From assembly GCF_024199845.1 (NCBI RefSeq), contig NZ_JANADO010000001.1, positions 2,790,001-2,854,000 of the forward strand: a stretch of 64,000 bases of DNA, in the 5' to 3' direction. Shown here piece by piece: positions 27,331-36,667 of the stretch. Each line of letters starts with the position of its first letter. Within the stretch, counting starts at the first letter, position 1. This stretch comes from Bradyrhizobium sp. CCGB12. GTDB lineage: Bacteria; Pseudomonadota; Alphaproteobacteria; Rhizobiales; Xanthobacteraceae. The notes below the pieces were generated by a model. That model saw nothing but the letters and a program-made list of their open reading frames with translations, searched no databases and was not told the DNA's origin. The translations under genes and the position numbers were made by a program.

Positions 27331-28320
27331 TCAGGCGGCCCGCTTCGCACGCCGCAAGGTCTGCGATGGCAGTTCGGAGAAGTGGCGCTTGTAGTCGAGC
27401 GAGAACTGGCTGAAATGCCAGAAGCCATGCTGCACGGCGACGTCGTAGACGGAGGCATCCGTGCCGCTGGCGCGTTTCAGATCGCGCCGCACGCGGTTCA
27501 GCCGCATCGCGCGCCAGTAATGCATCGGGCTCGTGCCCAACACCTCCTGGAAGCAATAGCCGAGCTTGCGCGGGCTGGCGCCGACCGCCTTGCAGACCTC
27601 CAGCAGCGAGAGCGTACGCTCGCCGCTGCCATGCATGAGCGCCCGGGCGCGATCGACGGTGCTCTTGCGCGCCGCAGCGCTGCGGCCGGGATCGCTGGGA
27701 CGTGCGGTCGGCAGCATGTCCATAATCTCGACAAGAAGGGCGTCTTCGAGCGCCTGCCGAACGGCGGGATCGTCGAATTGTTCGGGCGTGGTCGTGATGG
27801 TCTCGTGGATCGCGGCAAGATGGGTGCGCAATCGCGCGACCGACGCCTCCGCCATCTCGATCACCCGCAACTGGTGCCAGACCGAACGCGGCAGCTCGAT
27901 ATCAAGCCGGGCGGCGAGCTCCTCGATCAGCGCTGCGCTCGCGACGACACCGCGCAGTTCGAATGACTTCGGCGTGCACATGTCGACCTCGGCGTCGATG
28001 CAGGCGATGACCTGGGCGCCTGCAACGCTGGCGCCGTTGCAATTGACCTCGCCGTCACCGTGCCAAGGCAGACCAATGCCAAAGCTGTCAGCCCCCAACT
28101 GGCCGTATTGGCGGACCTGCTGGCTGGTGATTTCACGGAAGACATCAAGCCGAGGCAGAGAGAGTTGGGTGAAACTGCCCCTGAAGGCGCCGGCGCTGAT
28201 CTGGTCGTAGCTGAGCCGCCAGCGACCGAGTGAAGCGCAATGCTCGTCGACATCCGTGCTGCTGGCCTGAAACAAGCCGGCAGCCGAGTCCACAGTCGGT
28301 AGAGTTGCGCTTAAGGGCAT
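27331..28320 (-). CDS. AraC-family transcriptional regulator
   Basis: 329 residues from ATG 28320. The C-terminal 110 residues contain the two helix-turn-helix motifs of AraC: SLLEVCKAVGASPRKLGYCF and YDVAVQHGFWHFSQFSLDYK. PMHYWRAMRLNRVRRDLKRA links them. The N-terminal part is a ligand-binding domain of the EutR-like type with no clear ligand. It is divergent from the serine hydrolase and amine oxidase genes, which it probably controls through the 184-base gap. Confidence 0.88.
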   Translation of the reverse strand: MPLSATLPTVDSAAGLFQASSTDVDEHCASLGRWRLSYDQISAGAFRGSFTQLSLPRLDVFREITSQQVRQYGQLGADSFGIGLPWHGDGEVNCNGASVAGAQVIACIDAEVDMCTPKSFELRGVVASAALIEELAARLDIELPRSVWHQLRVIEMAEASVARLRTHLAAIHETITTTPEQFDDPAVRQALEDALLVEIMDMLPTARPSDPGRSAAARKSTVDRARALMHGSGERTLSLLEVCKAVGASPRKLGYCFQEVLGTSPMHYWRAMRLNRVRRDLKRASGTDASVYDVAVQHGFWHFSQFSLDYKRHFSELPSQTLRRAKRAA

Positions 28321-28504
28321 GACGATACGTCGAAAATTCACCACCCGAGAGCCGGCAAGTTCCCCACCAGACTGGCACGGCCACGGGCGCTGTCCAGCAA
28401 AATATTGCCGAATCTCGATAACGCCCGCCGCGGCCTTCAATGCAATCTTCCTCTCCGGCTGCCCCCGACATCGGGGTTGGGGGGCGCTTTGCGGAGGGAT
28501 CGAG

Positions 28505-29701
28505 ATGCGACCGACCGAGATCATGCGTGGCAGTCCGCCCGCGCCCGAGGCGCAGGTGACGCGCGCGAACTGGCGCAGCTTCCCCGCGATACGCTGGGGC
28601 TTTGCCCACACCCGTGAAGTGCTGCCGACCGCGGAGGTCCGCCGCGCGGCGCATCCGACGCCGATGCGAAGCGCGCCGCGCGAGCTGTCAAAGTTGGGCT
28701 TCACCGCACCCGACGGCAACCCGACCACGATCGCGGCCACCCTGCGCGAGACCTATGGCGATGCACTGCTCGTCATGCACCGGGGCACGCTGATCCACGA
28801 ATGGTACGGCGACGGCATGAGCGTAACTACGCCGCATCTGATCTGCTCCATCAGCAAGTCGATCGCCGGCACACTTGGCGGCGTGCTCGCCGCGTGCGGC
28901 CTGGTAGATCCCGAGGCGAGGGTGCTGCGTTACGTGCCGGAGCTGGAGACCTCGGTCTATGCCGGCTGCACCGTCCGCAATCTCCTCGACATGGCCGTCG
29001 CCATCAAATTCGAGGAGGATTACGAGGACCCCGCCGGCGATGTCGCGCGCTATCGTTTTTCCTCGGGCTGGGACGTGCCGCCGGCCGGCGTTGAGCCTGG
29101 CCATCAGCGCGCCTATCTCACGACCTTGCGCGGGACTGGCAAGCCGCACGGCAAGGTGTTCCATTACGTCTCCCCCAATACCGAGGTGCTCGGCTGGGTC
29201 TATGAGCGCGCCTGCGGCATGCCATACCATCGCATCCTCTCCGAATATCTCTGGCAGCCTCTCGGCGCCGAGGAGGACGGCTCGCTCACGCTCGACAGCC
29301 ACGGCATGGGCCGCATCGCCGGCGGCATCTCCGTCACCGCACGCGACCTGCTGCGCTTCGGTGAGATGATCCGCTGCCGCGGCGTGGTCGAGGGGCGGCA
29401 GGTGGTGCCGGGCTGGTGGATCGACGATATCCGCGAGAATGGCGATCCCAAGGCCTGGGCCGACGGCGACCTCGCCGAGTTCTTCCCGGGCGCGCGCTAT
29501 CGCAGCAAATGGTTCACGATCGATCCGTCGCGCAACGCCATCACCGCGATCGGCATTCACGGCCAGCACCTCTATGTCGATCTCGACTCCGACACCGTCA
29601 TCGTCAAGCTCGCCACACAGCCCAAGGCGATGGATGTGCCGATCGACCAGCGCTGGTTTGCCGCCTTCAACGCCATCACTGCGCATCTCGCTCCGCGCTG
29701 A
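28505..29701 (+). CDS. Serine hydrolase, beta-lactamase / 6-aminohexanoate-dimer hydrolase-like
   Basis: 398 residues from ATG 28505, with GGAGGG eight bases before. The SxxK pair is in LICSISKSIAGTLGGVLAA; the second motif is the Tyr of FHYVSPNTEVLGWV; and the third region reads AIGIHGQHLYVDLDSD. The spacing and the phrase WWIDDIRENGD match NylB and EstB-like esterases/amidases rather than true beta-lactamases. No signal peptide is seen, so it is cytosolic. Only 15 bases separate it from the copper amine oxidase, suggesting one pathway in which an amide is cut and the amine oxidised. Confidence 0.82.
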   Translation: MRPTEIMRGSPPAPEAQVTRANWRSFPAIRWGFAHTREVLPTAEVRRAAHPTPMRSAPRELSKLGFTAPDGNPTTIAATLRETYGDALLVMHRGTLIHEWYGDGMSVTTPHLICSISKSIAGTLGGVLAACGLVDPEARVLRYVPELETSVYAGCTVRNLLDMAVAIKFEEDYEDPAGDVARYRFSSGWDVPPAGVEPGHQRAYLTTLRGTGKPHGKVFHYVSPNTEVLGWVYERACGMPYHRILSEYLWQPLGAEEDGSLTLDSHGMGRIAGGISVTARDLLRFGEMIRCRGVVEGRQVVPGWWIDDIRENGDPKAWADGDLAEFFPGARYRSKWFTIDPSRNAITAIGIHGQHLYVDLDSDTVIVKLATQPKAMDVPIDQRWFAAFNAITAHLAPR

Positions 29702-29716
29702 ACTTTGGGGCATCCC

Positions 29717-31708
29717 ATGCTCGACACCGCGAATGCCAAATCGCCGGTCCGGTCCGCCAGCCCGCATCCGCTCGATCCGCTCACGACTGAGGAGATCACA
29801 GCCGCCTGTACGCTGGTGCGCGCCGCCGCGGCCTCGCCGGAGAACTGCCGCTTCCCGACCGTGCGGCTGGAGGAGCCGACCAAGCAGGAGCTGGCCGCTG
29901 ACAGAGCAGGCCGCCGTGCGTTTGCGCTGACGCTCGACATCACCACGGGCGAGGCGATCGAGCACATCGTCGACCTCGCCCGCAATGAGATCATTGCGCG
30001 AAAAGTCATTCCGAACCGCGAGGCGCCCTACGGGCAGCCGCCGGTGATGCTGGAAGAGTTCTTCAAGTGCGAGGCCGTGGTGAAGGCCGATCCTAGATGG
30101 CGCGCGGCGATGGTCAGGCGCGGGCTCACCGACAAGGATATCGAGCTGGTCCAGGTCGATCCGTTCTCCTCGGGCTTCTTCGATTTCGAGTACGAGCGCG
30201 GCACCCGCATCGTGCGCGCCGTCAGCTTTTTCCGCGAGCATCCCCAGGACAACGGTTATGCCCATCCGATCGAGGGCGTCGTTGCCGTGGTCGACCTGAT
30301 CGGCGGCAAGGTTATCAATCTCACGGATGCCGATCCGATCGTGCCGATCCCGCGCAAGAAGCGGAACTACGGCGCGCACGAGGTCAAGAACCCGCGCACC
30401 GACATCAAGCCGCTGCATATTGAGCAACCGGAAGGTCCGAGCTTCAAGGTCGACGGCTGGAAAGTCGACTGGCAAAAATGGAGCTTTCGCGTTGGCTTCA
30501 CGCCGCGCGAGGGCTTGGTGCTGCATCAGCTCGCCTATCAAGATGGCGCGCGCAAGCGTTCGCTGATCCATCGCGCCAGCATCACCGAGATGGTGGTGCC
30601 TTACGCCGATCCGACCGCGAACCATTTCTGGAAGTCGGCGTTCGATGCCGGCGAGTATGGGCTCGGCATGCTTGCGAACGCGCTCGAGCTCGGCTGCGAC
30701 TGCCTCGGCAACATCCACTATTTCGACGTGCCGGCTGCCGACAACAAGGGCGATCCCTTCGTCATGCAGAACGCGATCTGCATGCATGAAGAAGACTATG
30801 GAATTGCCTGGAAACACTACGAATTCCGCAACGGCCTGTTCGAGGTTCGCAGGTCTCGGCGGCTCGTCATCTCGTTCTTTGCGACCGTCGGCAATTACGA
30901 TTACGGCTTCTACTGGTACCTCTACCAGGACGGCACGATCCAGCTCGAGACCAAGCTCACGGGAATCATCCAGACCGCTGCCGTGCCATCAGGCGCGACG
31001 TACAAATGGGGCGGCATGGTCGACGACAATCTGGGCGGTCCCACGCACCAGCACTTCTTCAACGTGCGCATGCACATGGATCTCGATGGCGGCGGGAACA
31101 CCGTGACTGAGCACGATTTCGTACCGCGGCCCTGGGGCGACGACAATCCGCATGGCAATGTCTTCGACACCACGACGCGCGTGCTGTCGCGCGAGCGCGA
31201 CGCAGCTGCGGTCGCCAATGGCGAAACCGGCCGGTTCTGGAAGATCAGCAATCCCAACGAGACCAACTCGGTCGGCAACGCGCCGGCCTACAAGCTCGTC
31301 GTCAATCCGAGCCCGCTGATGCTGGCGCAGGAGGGCAGCTATGTGCGCAGGCGCGGCGGCTTCGCCACCAGACATGTATGGGTGACTGCATTCGACCCCG
31401 CTGAGAAATACGCGAGCGGCGACTATCCGAACGTCCATGCCGGCGGCGACGGCCTGCCGCGCTACGCCGCCCGTGACCGCAACATCGAGAATGCCGATAT
31501 CGTGGTGTGGCACTCTTTCGGCCACACTCATGTCTGCAAGCCCGAGGACTTCCCGATCATGCCGGTCGAATATGCCGGCTTCCTGCTGAAGCCGACCGGT
31601 TTCTTCGCGGCCAACGCGGCCGGCGACATCCCGCCGGACCGCAACAGCCGCAGCGTGCTCGCGGGCGAGGAGACGGGCGGCGGCAGCTCATGCTGCCACA
31701 AGAGCTAG
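29717..31708 (+). CDS. Copper-containing primary-amine oxidase
   Basis: 663 residues from ATG 29717. The cofactor Tyr lies in TVGNYDYGFYWYLYQDG (consensus T-x-x-N-Y-D/E-Y), the residue converted to topaquinone. The catalytic base Asp is in SAFDAGEYGLGML. Copper ligands are in GPTHQHFFNVRMHMDLDG and the late VVWHSFGHTHVCKPEDFPIM. No signal peptide is visible, so it is cytosolic like Arthrobacter enzymes. It oxidises primary amines to aldehydes with release of NH3 and H2O2. Adjacent genes encode a hydrolase and an aldehyde dehydrogenase. Confidence 0.95.
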   Translation: MLDTANAKSPVRSASPHPLDPLTTEEITAACTLVRAAAASPENCRFPTVRLEEPTKQELAADRAGRRAFALTLDITTGEAIEHIVDLARNEIIARKVIPNREAPYGQPPVMLEEFFKCEAVVKADPRWRAAMVRRGLTDKDIELVQVDPFSSGFFDFEYERGTRIVRAVSFFREHPQDNGYAHPIEGVVAVVDLIGGKVINLTDADPIVPIPRKKRNYGAHEVKNPRTDIKPLHIEQPEGPSFKVDGWKVDWQKWSFRVGFTPREGLVLHQLAYQDGARKRSLIHRASITEMVVPYADPTANHFWKSAFDAGEYGLGMLANALELGCDCLGNIHYFDVPAADNKGDPFVMQNAICMHEEDYGIAWKHYEFRNGLFEVRRSRRLVISFFATVGNYDYGFYWYLYQDGTIQLETKLTGIIQTAAVPSGATYKWGGMVDDNLGGPTHQHFFNVRMHMDLDGGGNTVTEHDFVPRPWGDDNPHGNVFDTTTRVLSRERDAAAVANGETGRFWKISNPNETNSVGNAPAYKLVVNPSPLMLAQEGSYVRRRGGFATRHVWVTAFDPAEKYASGDYPNVHAGGDGLPRYAARDRNIENADIVVWHSFGHTHVCKPEDFPIMPVEYAGFLLKPTGFFAANAAGDIPPDRNSRSVLAGEETGGGSSCCHKS

Positions 31709-31722
31709 CCAGCCATCCTCGC

Positions 31723-31802
31723 CGTCATTGCGAGCGAAGCGAAGCAATCCAGAGTCTATCCGCAACGACAGTCTGGATTGCTTCGCTACGCTCGCAATGA
31801 CG
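31723..31802. repeat. REP-like palindromic element, copy 2
   Basis: 80 bases: CGTCATTGCGAGCGAAGCG and GAAGCAATCCAGA pair with TCTGGATTGCTTCGC and CTCGCAATGACG around a short loop. It lies between the convergent 3' ends of the amine oxidase and aldehyde dehydrogenase genes and matches the outer arms of copy 1. Confidence 0.88.
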
Positions 31803-31862
31803 AGATTGAAGCAGCGCGCTTCCATCTCTGTCCGACGGCCCGGCTCGCAGCCCGGCCGCCGA

Positions 31863-33314
31863 TCAGAACGGATAATGCCGCGGTCCGGTCTGCACGGTGA
31901 TCCAGCGCAGCTCGGTGAACTCGTCGATGGCCGCCTTGCCGCCGAAGCGACCGTAGCCGGACGCCTTGGTGCCGCCGAACGGCATCTGCGGCTCGTCGTG
32001 CACGGTGGGCGCGTTGACGTGACAGATGCCGGCCTCGATCCGCTTGGCAACGCCGAGGGCGCGCGCGATGTCGCGGCCGAACACGGCGGAGGAGAGGCCG
32101 TATTCGGTATCGTTGGCGACCCGCACGGCCTCGTCGATTCCGCTGACGCGGACCACGGTCACGACCGGACCAAAGCTTTCCTCGCCGTAGATGCGCATCG
32201 CCGGCGTGACGTGATCGACGATGGTGGCCGGCATGATGGTGCCGCTCCCGTGTCCGCCCGCCGCAACCACCGCGCCCTTGGCAACGGCATCATCAACCAG
32301 GCCCTTGACGCGGTCGCAGGCAGCAGCACTGACAAGCGAGCCGAGGACGACATTGCCCTTGCTTGGATCCCCGAAAGGAAGCCCCTTTGCCTTGGCGGCG
32401 AATTTGGCGACGAAGGCATCCGCGACCTTGTCGTCGACGACGATCCGCTCCGTCGACATGCAGATCTGACCCTGATTCATGAAGGCGCCGAAGGCGGCCG
32501 CGTTCACGGCCGCGTCGAGATCGGCGTCGTCGAGGATGACCAGCGGGGCCTTGCCGCCGAGTTCCAGCAGCGCGCGCTTGAGATGCTTGGCGCAAGCGAG
32601 CGCAATGAGGCGGCCGACCCGGGTCGAGCCGGTGAAGTTGACGCGGCGGATCGCGGGATGGGCGATCAGCGCCTCGACCACGGCCTGCGCATCCTCCGGC
32701 GCATTGGTCACGACATTGACGACGCCGTCACCGAGCCCGGCTTCGACGAGGCAGCTTCCGATCAGGCGGTGCACGCCAGGGCTCATCTCGGAGGCCTTCA
32801 GCACCACGGTGTTGCCGCAAGCAAGCGGCATCGCAACGGAACGCACGCCAAGGATCACCGGTGCGTTCCAGGGCGCAATGCCGAGCACGACGCCGACCGG
32901 CTGGCGGAAGGCCATGGCGAGATTGTCGGGCTTGTCGGTCGGAATGACCTCGCCGGATATCTGCGTCGTCATTGCTGCGGCTTCGCGCAGCATGCCCTCG
33001 GCAAGATGCACGTTGAAGCCGGCCCAGCCCGCGGTGGCACCGGTCTCGGCGACCATCAGCGCCGTGAACTCCGCCGCCCGGCGCGCGAGGGTGTCGGCGG
33101 CAGCGCTGAGCCGCTTGCGGCGCTCGGACGGACCGAGCTGCGACCAGGCCGGAAAGGCCGCGGCCGCAGCGTCGGCAGCGCGCATCGCGTCGTCGATCGA
33201 GGCCGCCGCGACGATGGATGCGATCTCGCCGGAGATCGGGTTGTGACGCTGGAAGGTGCGCTGATTGCTGGCAGACTGGTTCTTGCCGCCGATGAGAAGG
33301 TCGATTGCGTTCAT
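31863..33314 (-). CDS. NAD(P)-dependent aldehyde dehydrogenase (vanillin/salicylaldehyde type)
   Basis: 483 residues from ATG 33314, with GGAGGACTCC directly before. Motifs: GIAPWNAPVILGVRSVAMPL (cofactor and Asn), NFTGSTRVGRLIALACAKHL, LLELGGKAPLVILDDADLD (catalytic Glu) and NQGQICMSTERIVVDD (catalytic Cys). The closest known types oxidise aromatic aldehydes. Transcribed toward the amine oxidase gene. It would oxidise the aldehyde that the amine oxidase makes; that link is inferred from position. Head of the group is the Liv operon side, 27 bases after livF. Confidence 0.9.
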   Translation of the reverse strand: MNAIDLLIGGKNQSASNQRTFQRHNPISGEIASIVAAASIDDAMRAADAAAAAFPAWSQLGPSERRKRLSAAADTLARRAAEFTALMVAETGATAGWAGFNVHLAEGMLREAAAMTTQISGEVIPTDKPDNLAMAFRQPVGVVLGIAPWNAPVILGVRSVAMPLACGNTVVLKASEMSPGVHRLIGSCLVEAGLGDGVVNVVTNAPEDAQAVVEALIAHPAIRRVNFTGSTRVGRLIALACAKHLKRALLELGGKAPLVILDDADLDAAVNAAAFGAFMNQGQICMSTERIVVDDKVADAFVAKFAAKAKGLPFGDPSKGNVVLGSLVSAAACDRVKGLVDDAVAKGAVVAAGGHGSGTIMPATIVDHVTPAMRIYGEESFGPVVTVVRVSGIDEAVRVANDTEYGLSSAVFGRDIARALGVAKRIEAGICHVNAPTVHDEPQMPFGGTKASGYGRFGGKAAIDEFTELRWITVQTGPRHYPF

Positions 33315-33341
33315 GGAGTCCTCCATGGGTTGCTGGGGTAA

Positions 33342-34073
33342 CTATTTCGGGGTGGATACGGCGCGCGCCTTGCCGAGATAGGCACGCTGGATCTCGGGAT
33401 CGTTCTTCATCGCGCTGGCCAGCCCGCTGCCGGCGTTGCGCCCGGACTCGATCAGGTAAACGCGATCGGCGATGTCGAGGCTTGCCCGGGCATTCTGCTC
33501 GACCAGCAGGACGCCGACGCCGCTGGCGCGGATCTGCGTCAGCGCGCGAAACATCTCACGGCTGAGCAGAGGCGACAGGCCGAGCGAGGGCTCGTCCAGG
33601 AGGAGGAGCAGCGGGTTCGACATCAGCGCGCGGCCGATCGCCACCATCTGCTGCTCTCCGCCGCTCATGGTGCGCACGGCCTGGGTCATGCGCTCGGCCA
33701 GGCGTGGGAACAGCTGCAGGATGTTTGCGAGCCGGGCTGCTTCGCCTGCCCGGGCCCGGGCAGGGTAGGCGCCGAGCTGCAAATTCTCGGCGACCGTCAG
33801 CTCGCCGAAGACGCCGCGGCCTTCGGGCACCAAAGCGATGCCGCGCTCCACGATCAAATGGGCCGGCAATTCGCCGATGTTCTGTCCCTCGAACCGGATC
33901 GTTGCGCCCCGGGCGGGCCTGACCAACCCGGCGATGCTTTTGAGCAGGGTCGACTTGCCGGCACCGTTGGCGCCGAGGATCGCGACGATCTCGCCTTGAC
34001 CGATGCCGAGCCCAATATCGGCCAGGGCCTGGTGCTTGCCATAGAAATGGGAGAGGGCGGCGACCTCAAGCAT
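33342..34073 (-). CDS. livF: Branched-chain-type ABC transporter ATPase (LivF)
   Basis: 243 residues from ATG 34073, overlapping the end of the LivM-LivG fusion by 8 bases. Walker A GANGAGKSTLLKSI, signature TMSGGEQQMVAIGRALM and Walker B LLLLDEPSLGLSP are complete, and VPEGRGVFGELTVAENL is a LivF hallmark. It powers the importer encoded by the four-gene leftward cluster. Confidence 0.93.
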   Translation of the reverse strand: MLEVAALSHFYGKHQALADIGLGIGQGEIVAILGANGAGKSTLLKSIAGLVRPARGATIRFEGQNIGELPAHLIVERGIALVPEGRGVFGELTVAENLQLGAYPARARAGEAARLANILQLFPRLAERMTQAVRTMSGGEQQMVAIGRALMSNPLLLLLDEPSLGLSPLLSREMFRALTQIRASGVGVLLVEQNARASLDIADRVYLIESGRNAGSGLASAMKNDPEIQRAYLGKARAVSTPK

Positions 34074-35736
34074 CGTCGCCTCCGAGATAGGCGGCGACGA
34101 CTTTTGGATCGGCCAAAACCTCGTCCGGAGCACCGCGCGCGATCACGCTGCCGGCGTTCATGACGATGCAACGGCCGCACAACGCGCGGATGGCATCCAT
34201 GACATGTTCGACCATGATGATGGTGAGGCCGCGCTCGCGCAGCTTTGCGATCAGCGCGATGCCGGTCTCGAGCTCGCTCGGATTGAGGCCCGCCAGCCAT
34301 TCGTCGAGCAGCACGAGGCGCGGCTGCAGCGCCAGCGCGCGGGCAAGCTCCAGACGCTTTTGATCGATATAGGTCAATTCGCCCGCTTGCGCTTCGTGCA
34401 TGGTGCCGAGCCCGACCAGGTCCAGCAGTTCGCTTGCCGTTGCGTCCGAGCCGTTCGACGTAGAGAACAGCCGCGCCGCCGCGACGTTCTCGGCGACGGT
34501 GAGGTCCGGCATCACGCGCACCAGCTGGAAGGTGCGGGCAAGGCCCAGTCGCGCGATCTGGTGTGCTCGCAGACCATTGAGCACGGTGCCACTAAACCGG
34601 ATCGTGCCCGACGAGGGCTTCAAGGCGCCGGACAGCGTATTGAGAAGCGTGGTCTTGCCGGAGCCGTTCGGGCCGATGACGCCGATGATCTCGCCGGGGG
34701 CGACCGTGAAGCTGACGCCATCGACCGCGCGCAGTCCGCTGAACGACTTGCTGACGCCGTCAACCGCAAGCAGCGGAGCACCCATGGTGCGGGCGGAAGC
34801 CGCCGCCGGGCCTCCAGCCGGGACGCGCCAGCGCCCGCCCCCGAACAGTCCGATCACCCCGTTCGGCAGCACCATGACGATGAGCACGAAGATGAGGCCG
34901 AGTACGATGCTGAAATGATTGGGCAGCGTCGCTGTCAGAACCTCGAACAGCAGGACCAGCGGGATGACACCGAGTACGGGGCCGAACAGCGAGCCTGCGC
35001 CGCCCAGCAAGGCCATGATGACGACCTGGAACGAAATGGTCGGATTGAACGCGATGGCCGGATCGATATAGGTCCAGCGCGGCGCCATCACCGCGCCGGT
35101 CATCGCCATGAATGTCGCGCTCAGGATGAACACGCCGAGCTTGACCCGCGTCGCATCGATGCCGGAATGGCTGGCCGCGGTCTCGTCGGCGCCGATGGCG
35201 CGCAGGGCAAGCCCATAGCGCGAGCGCCCGAGCAACCAGCCGACTGAGAAGACGAGCGCCGTCAGGCCCAGGAGCTGCCAGTAGAGAATGTCCTGCGTCA
35301 CGGCACTGAAGAGATAGCGGCCGACCGATTTGTGGATGTTGACCTCGTACCAGATCACGAGTTGCCGGATCAGCTCGGCAAGTCCGAAGGAGAAGATCAC
35401 GAAATAGATGCCCGATAGCCGCAGCGTCGAGAGGCCGGTGATTGCGGCGGTGAGGGCGCCTATTCCCGCCGCGGCCAGCAGCACGACGGGCCAGGGCATG
35501 GTCTCGCCGAGCACCGCGGCGGTGTAGGCGCCAAGGCCGAAGAAGGCGACGGTCGCAAGCGAGATGTAGCGGGTGGGACCTGAGAACATCGCCCAGGCCG
35601 TCGCCAGGATCGTGAAATAGAGAACACTGATGCCGAGTGCGAGATAATAGCCGTTGGCAAAGAGCGGATAGGTGATAACAGCCGCAGCCACGGCAAGGCC
35701 GGCACCCCACAGCAATGTCCGGACGAGCGGCGTCAT
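34066..35736 (-). CDS. Fused ABC permease-ATPase (LivM-LivG)
   Basis: 556 residues. Residues 1-305 are the LivM permease, with eight or more hydrophobic segments and FGLGAYTAAVLGE and ALLGGAGSLFGPVLGVIPLV motifs. Residues about 320-556 are the LivG ATPase: Walker A GPNGSGKTTLLNTL, signature region LTYIDQKRLELARALALQP, where the usual LSGG is replaced, and Walker B LVLLDEWLAGLNP. Single-chain LivMG is found in some rhizobia. The weak signature motif is typical of this subfamily (Y-x-D-Q-K-R). Confidence 0.92.
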   Translation of the reverse strand: MTPLVRTLLWGAGLAVAAAVITYPLFANGYYLALGISVLYFTILATAWAMFSGPTRYISLATVAFFGLGAYTAAVLGETMPWPVVLLAAAGIGALTAAITGLSTLRLSGIYFVIFSFGLAELIRQLVIWYEVNIHKSVGRYLFSAVTQDILYWQLLGLTALVFSVGWLLGRSRYGLALRAIGADETAASHSGIDATRVKLGVFILSATFMAMTGAVMAPRWTYIDPAIAFNPTISFQVVIMALLGGAGSLFGPVLGVIPLVLLFEVLTATLPNHFSIVLGLIFVLIVMVLPNGVIGLFGGGRWRVPAGGPAAASARTMGAPLLAVDGVSKSFSGLRAVDGVSFTVAPGEIIGVIGPNGSGKTTLLNTLSGALKPSSGTIRFSGTVLNGLRAHQIARLGLARTFQLVRVMPDLTVAENVAAARLFSTSNGSDATASELLDLVGLGTMHEAQAGELTYIDQKRLELARALALQPRLVLLDEWLAGLNPSELETGIALIAKLRERGLTIIMVEHVMDAIRALCGRCIVMNAGSVIARGAPDEVLADPKVVAAYLGGDDA

Positions 35737-36608
35737 GACGTAGCTCTCCCGAACAGACCGGTCGGCTTGATCAGGAGCACGCCGAGAAACAGCGCGTAGG
35801 TGGCCGCCAGCGTCAGGCCCGGGTCGACCAGCCGCGCCACTGCGGTTTCGACCACACCGAGCAGCAGTCCCGCAACCAGCGCGCCCATGACATTGCCGAC
35901 GCCGCCCATGATGACGACGACCAGCGCCTTCATGGTGAAGACCACGCCGATGGCGGCATTGAAGGTGAGGAACATGCTGACCAGCACGCCGCCGATGGCG
36001 ACGAGGCCGCCGCCGAATGCAAAGGCCAGCCCCGACAGCGCCGCCACGTCGATCCCCACCAGGCGCGCGGCATTCGCGTCCACTGCGATGGCGCGGACGG
36101 CGGTCCCGATCCGGGTGCGGGTGAGGGCGAGATACACGGCGCCGCCGACCAGTGCCGCGAACAGCAACGCGACCAGGCGATTGACCGCAAGCGTCGAGCC
36201 CATGATCGTCAGTGGAATGGAGAGATAGCTATAGCTGTAATACTGGCCGCCGAAGGCGACCAGCATGGCGCCCTGGATCACGAACAAGATGCCGAAAGTG
36301 ACGAGGATGCTGTCGATCTCCTGCGCGCCTCTGTCCTTGCCCCGCCGCATCAGTCGCTCGAGCAAGAAGCGGTAGAGCAGCCAGTTCAACACCATCGCGA
36401 CGGGGACGGCCAATAGCAGCGCAGCCAGCGGGCTGAGGCCGAGGCCGCTGTAGAGCGAGAACGCGCCAAAGGCGGCCGCGACCAGCGACTCGCCGTAGGA
36501 CAGATTCATGATCCGCGCCACGCCATATTGCAGCGTCAGCCCAAGCGCGATCAGCGCGTACATGCCGCCAAGCACGAGGCCCGGCAGGACGATGTCGACA
36601 ACCAGCAT
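35733..36608 (-). CDS. livH: Branched-chain-type ABC transporter permease (LivH)
   Basis: 291 residues with about eight membrane spans. It opens with LVLGGMYALIALGLTLQYGV and contains VAALSGLAFAFGGGLVAIGG and VVVIMGGVGNVMGALVAGLL, standard LivH motifs. Its 3' end overlaps the start of the LivM-LivG gene by 4 bases. Confidence 0.93.
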   Translation of the reverse strand: MLVVDIVLPGLVLGGMYALIALGLTLQYGVARIMNLSYGESLVAAAFGAFSLYSGLGLSPLAALLLAVPVAMVLNWLLYRFLLERLMRRGKDRGAQEIDSILVTFGILFVIQGAMLVAFGGQYYSYSYLSIPLTIMGSTLAVNRLVALLFAALVGGAVYLALTRTRIGTAVRAIAVDANAARLVGIDVAALSGLAFAFGGGLVAIGGVLVSMFLTFNAAIGVVFTMKALVVVIMGGVGNVMGALVAGLLLGVVETAVARLVDPGLTLAATYALFLGVLLIKPTGLFGRATS

Positions 36609-36667
36609 GAAACAGGGTTCCTAGTGGACGGCGGCAGGCCGCGCAGCGCGGGGCCCGCCCGCCAGCC

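Noticed and set aside
28688..30817. 709-codon antisense frame across the hydrolase and amine oxidase genes
   Set aside because: Shadow of two well-supported genes.
31728..33341. 537-codon plus-strand frame opposite the aldehyde dehydrogenase gene
   Set aside because: No domain, and it runs through the REP-like element.
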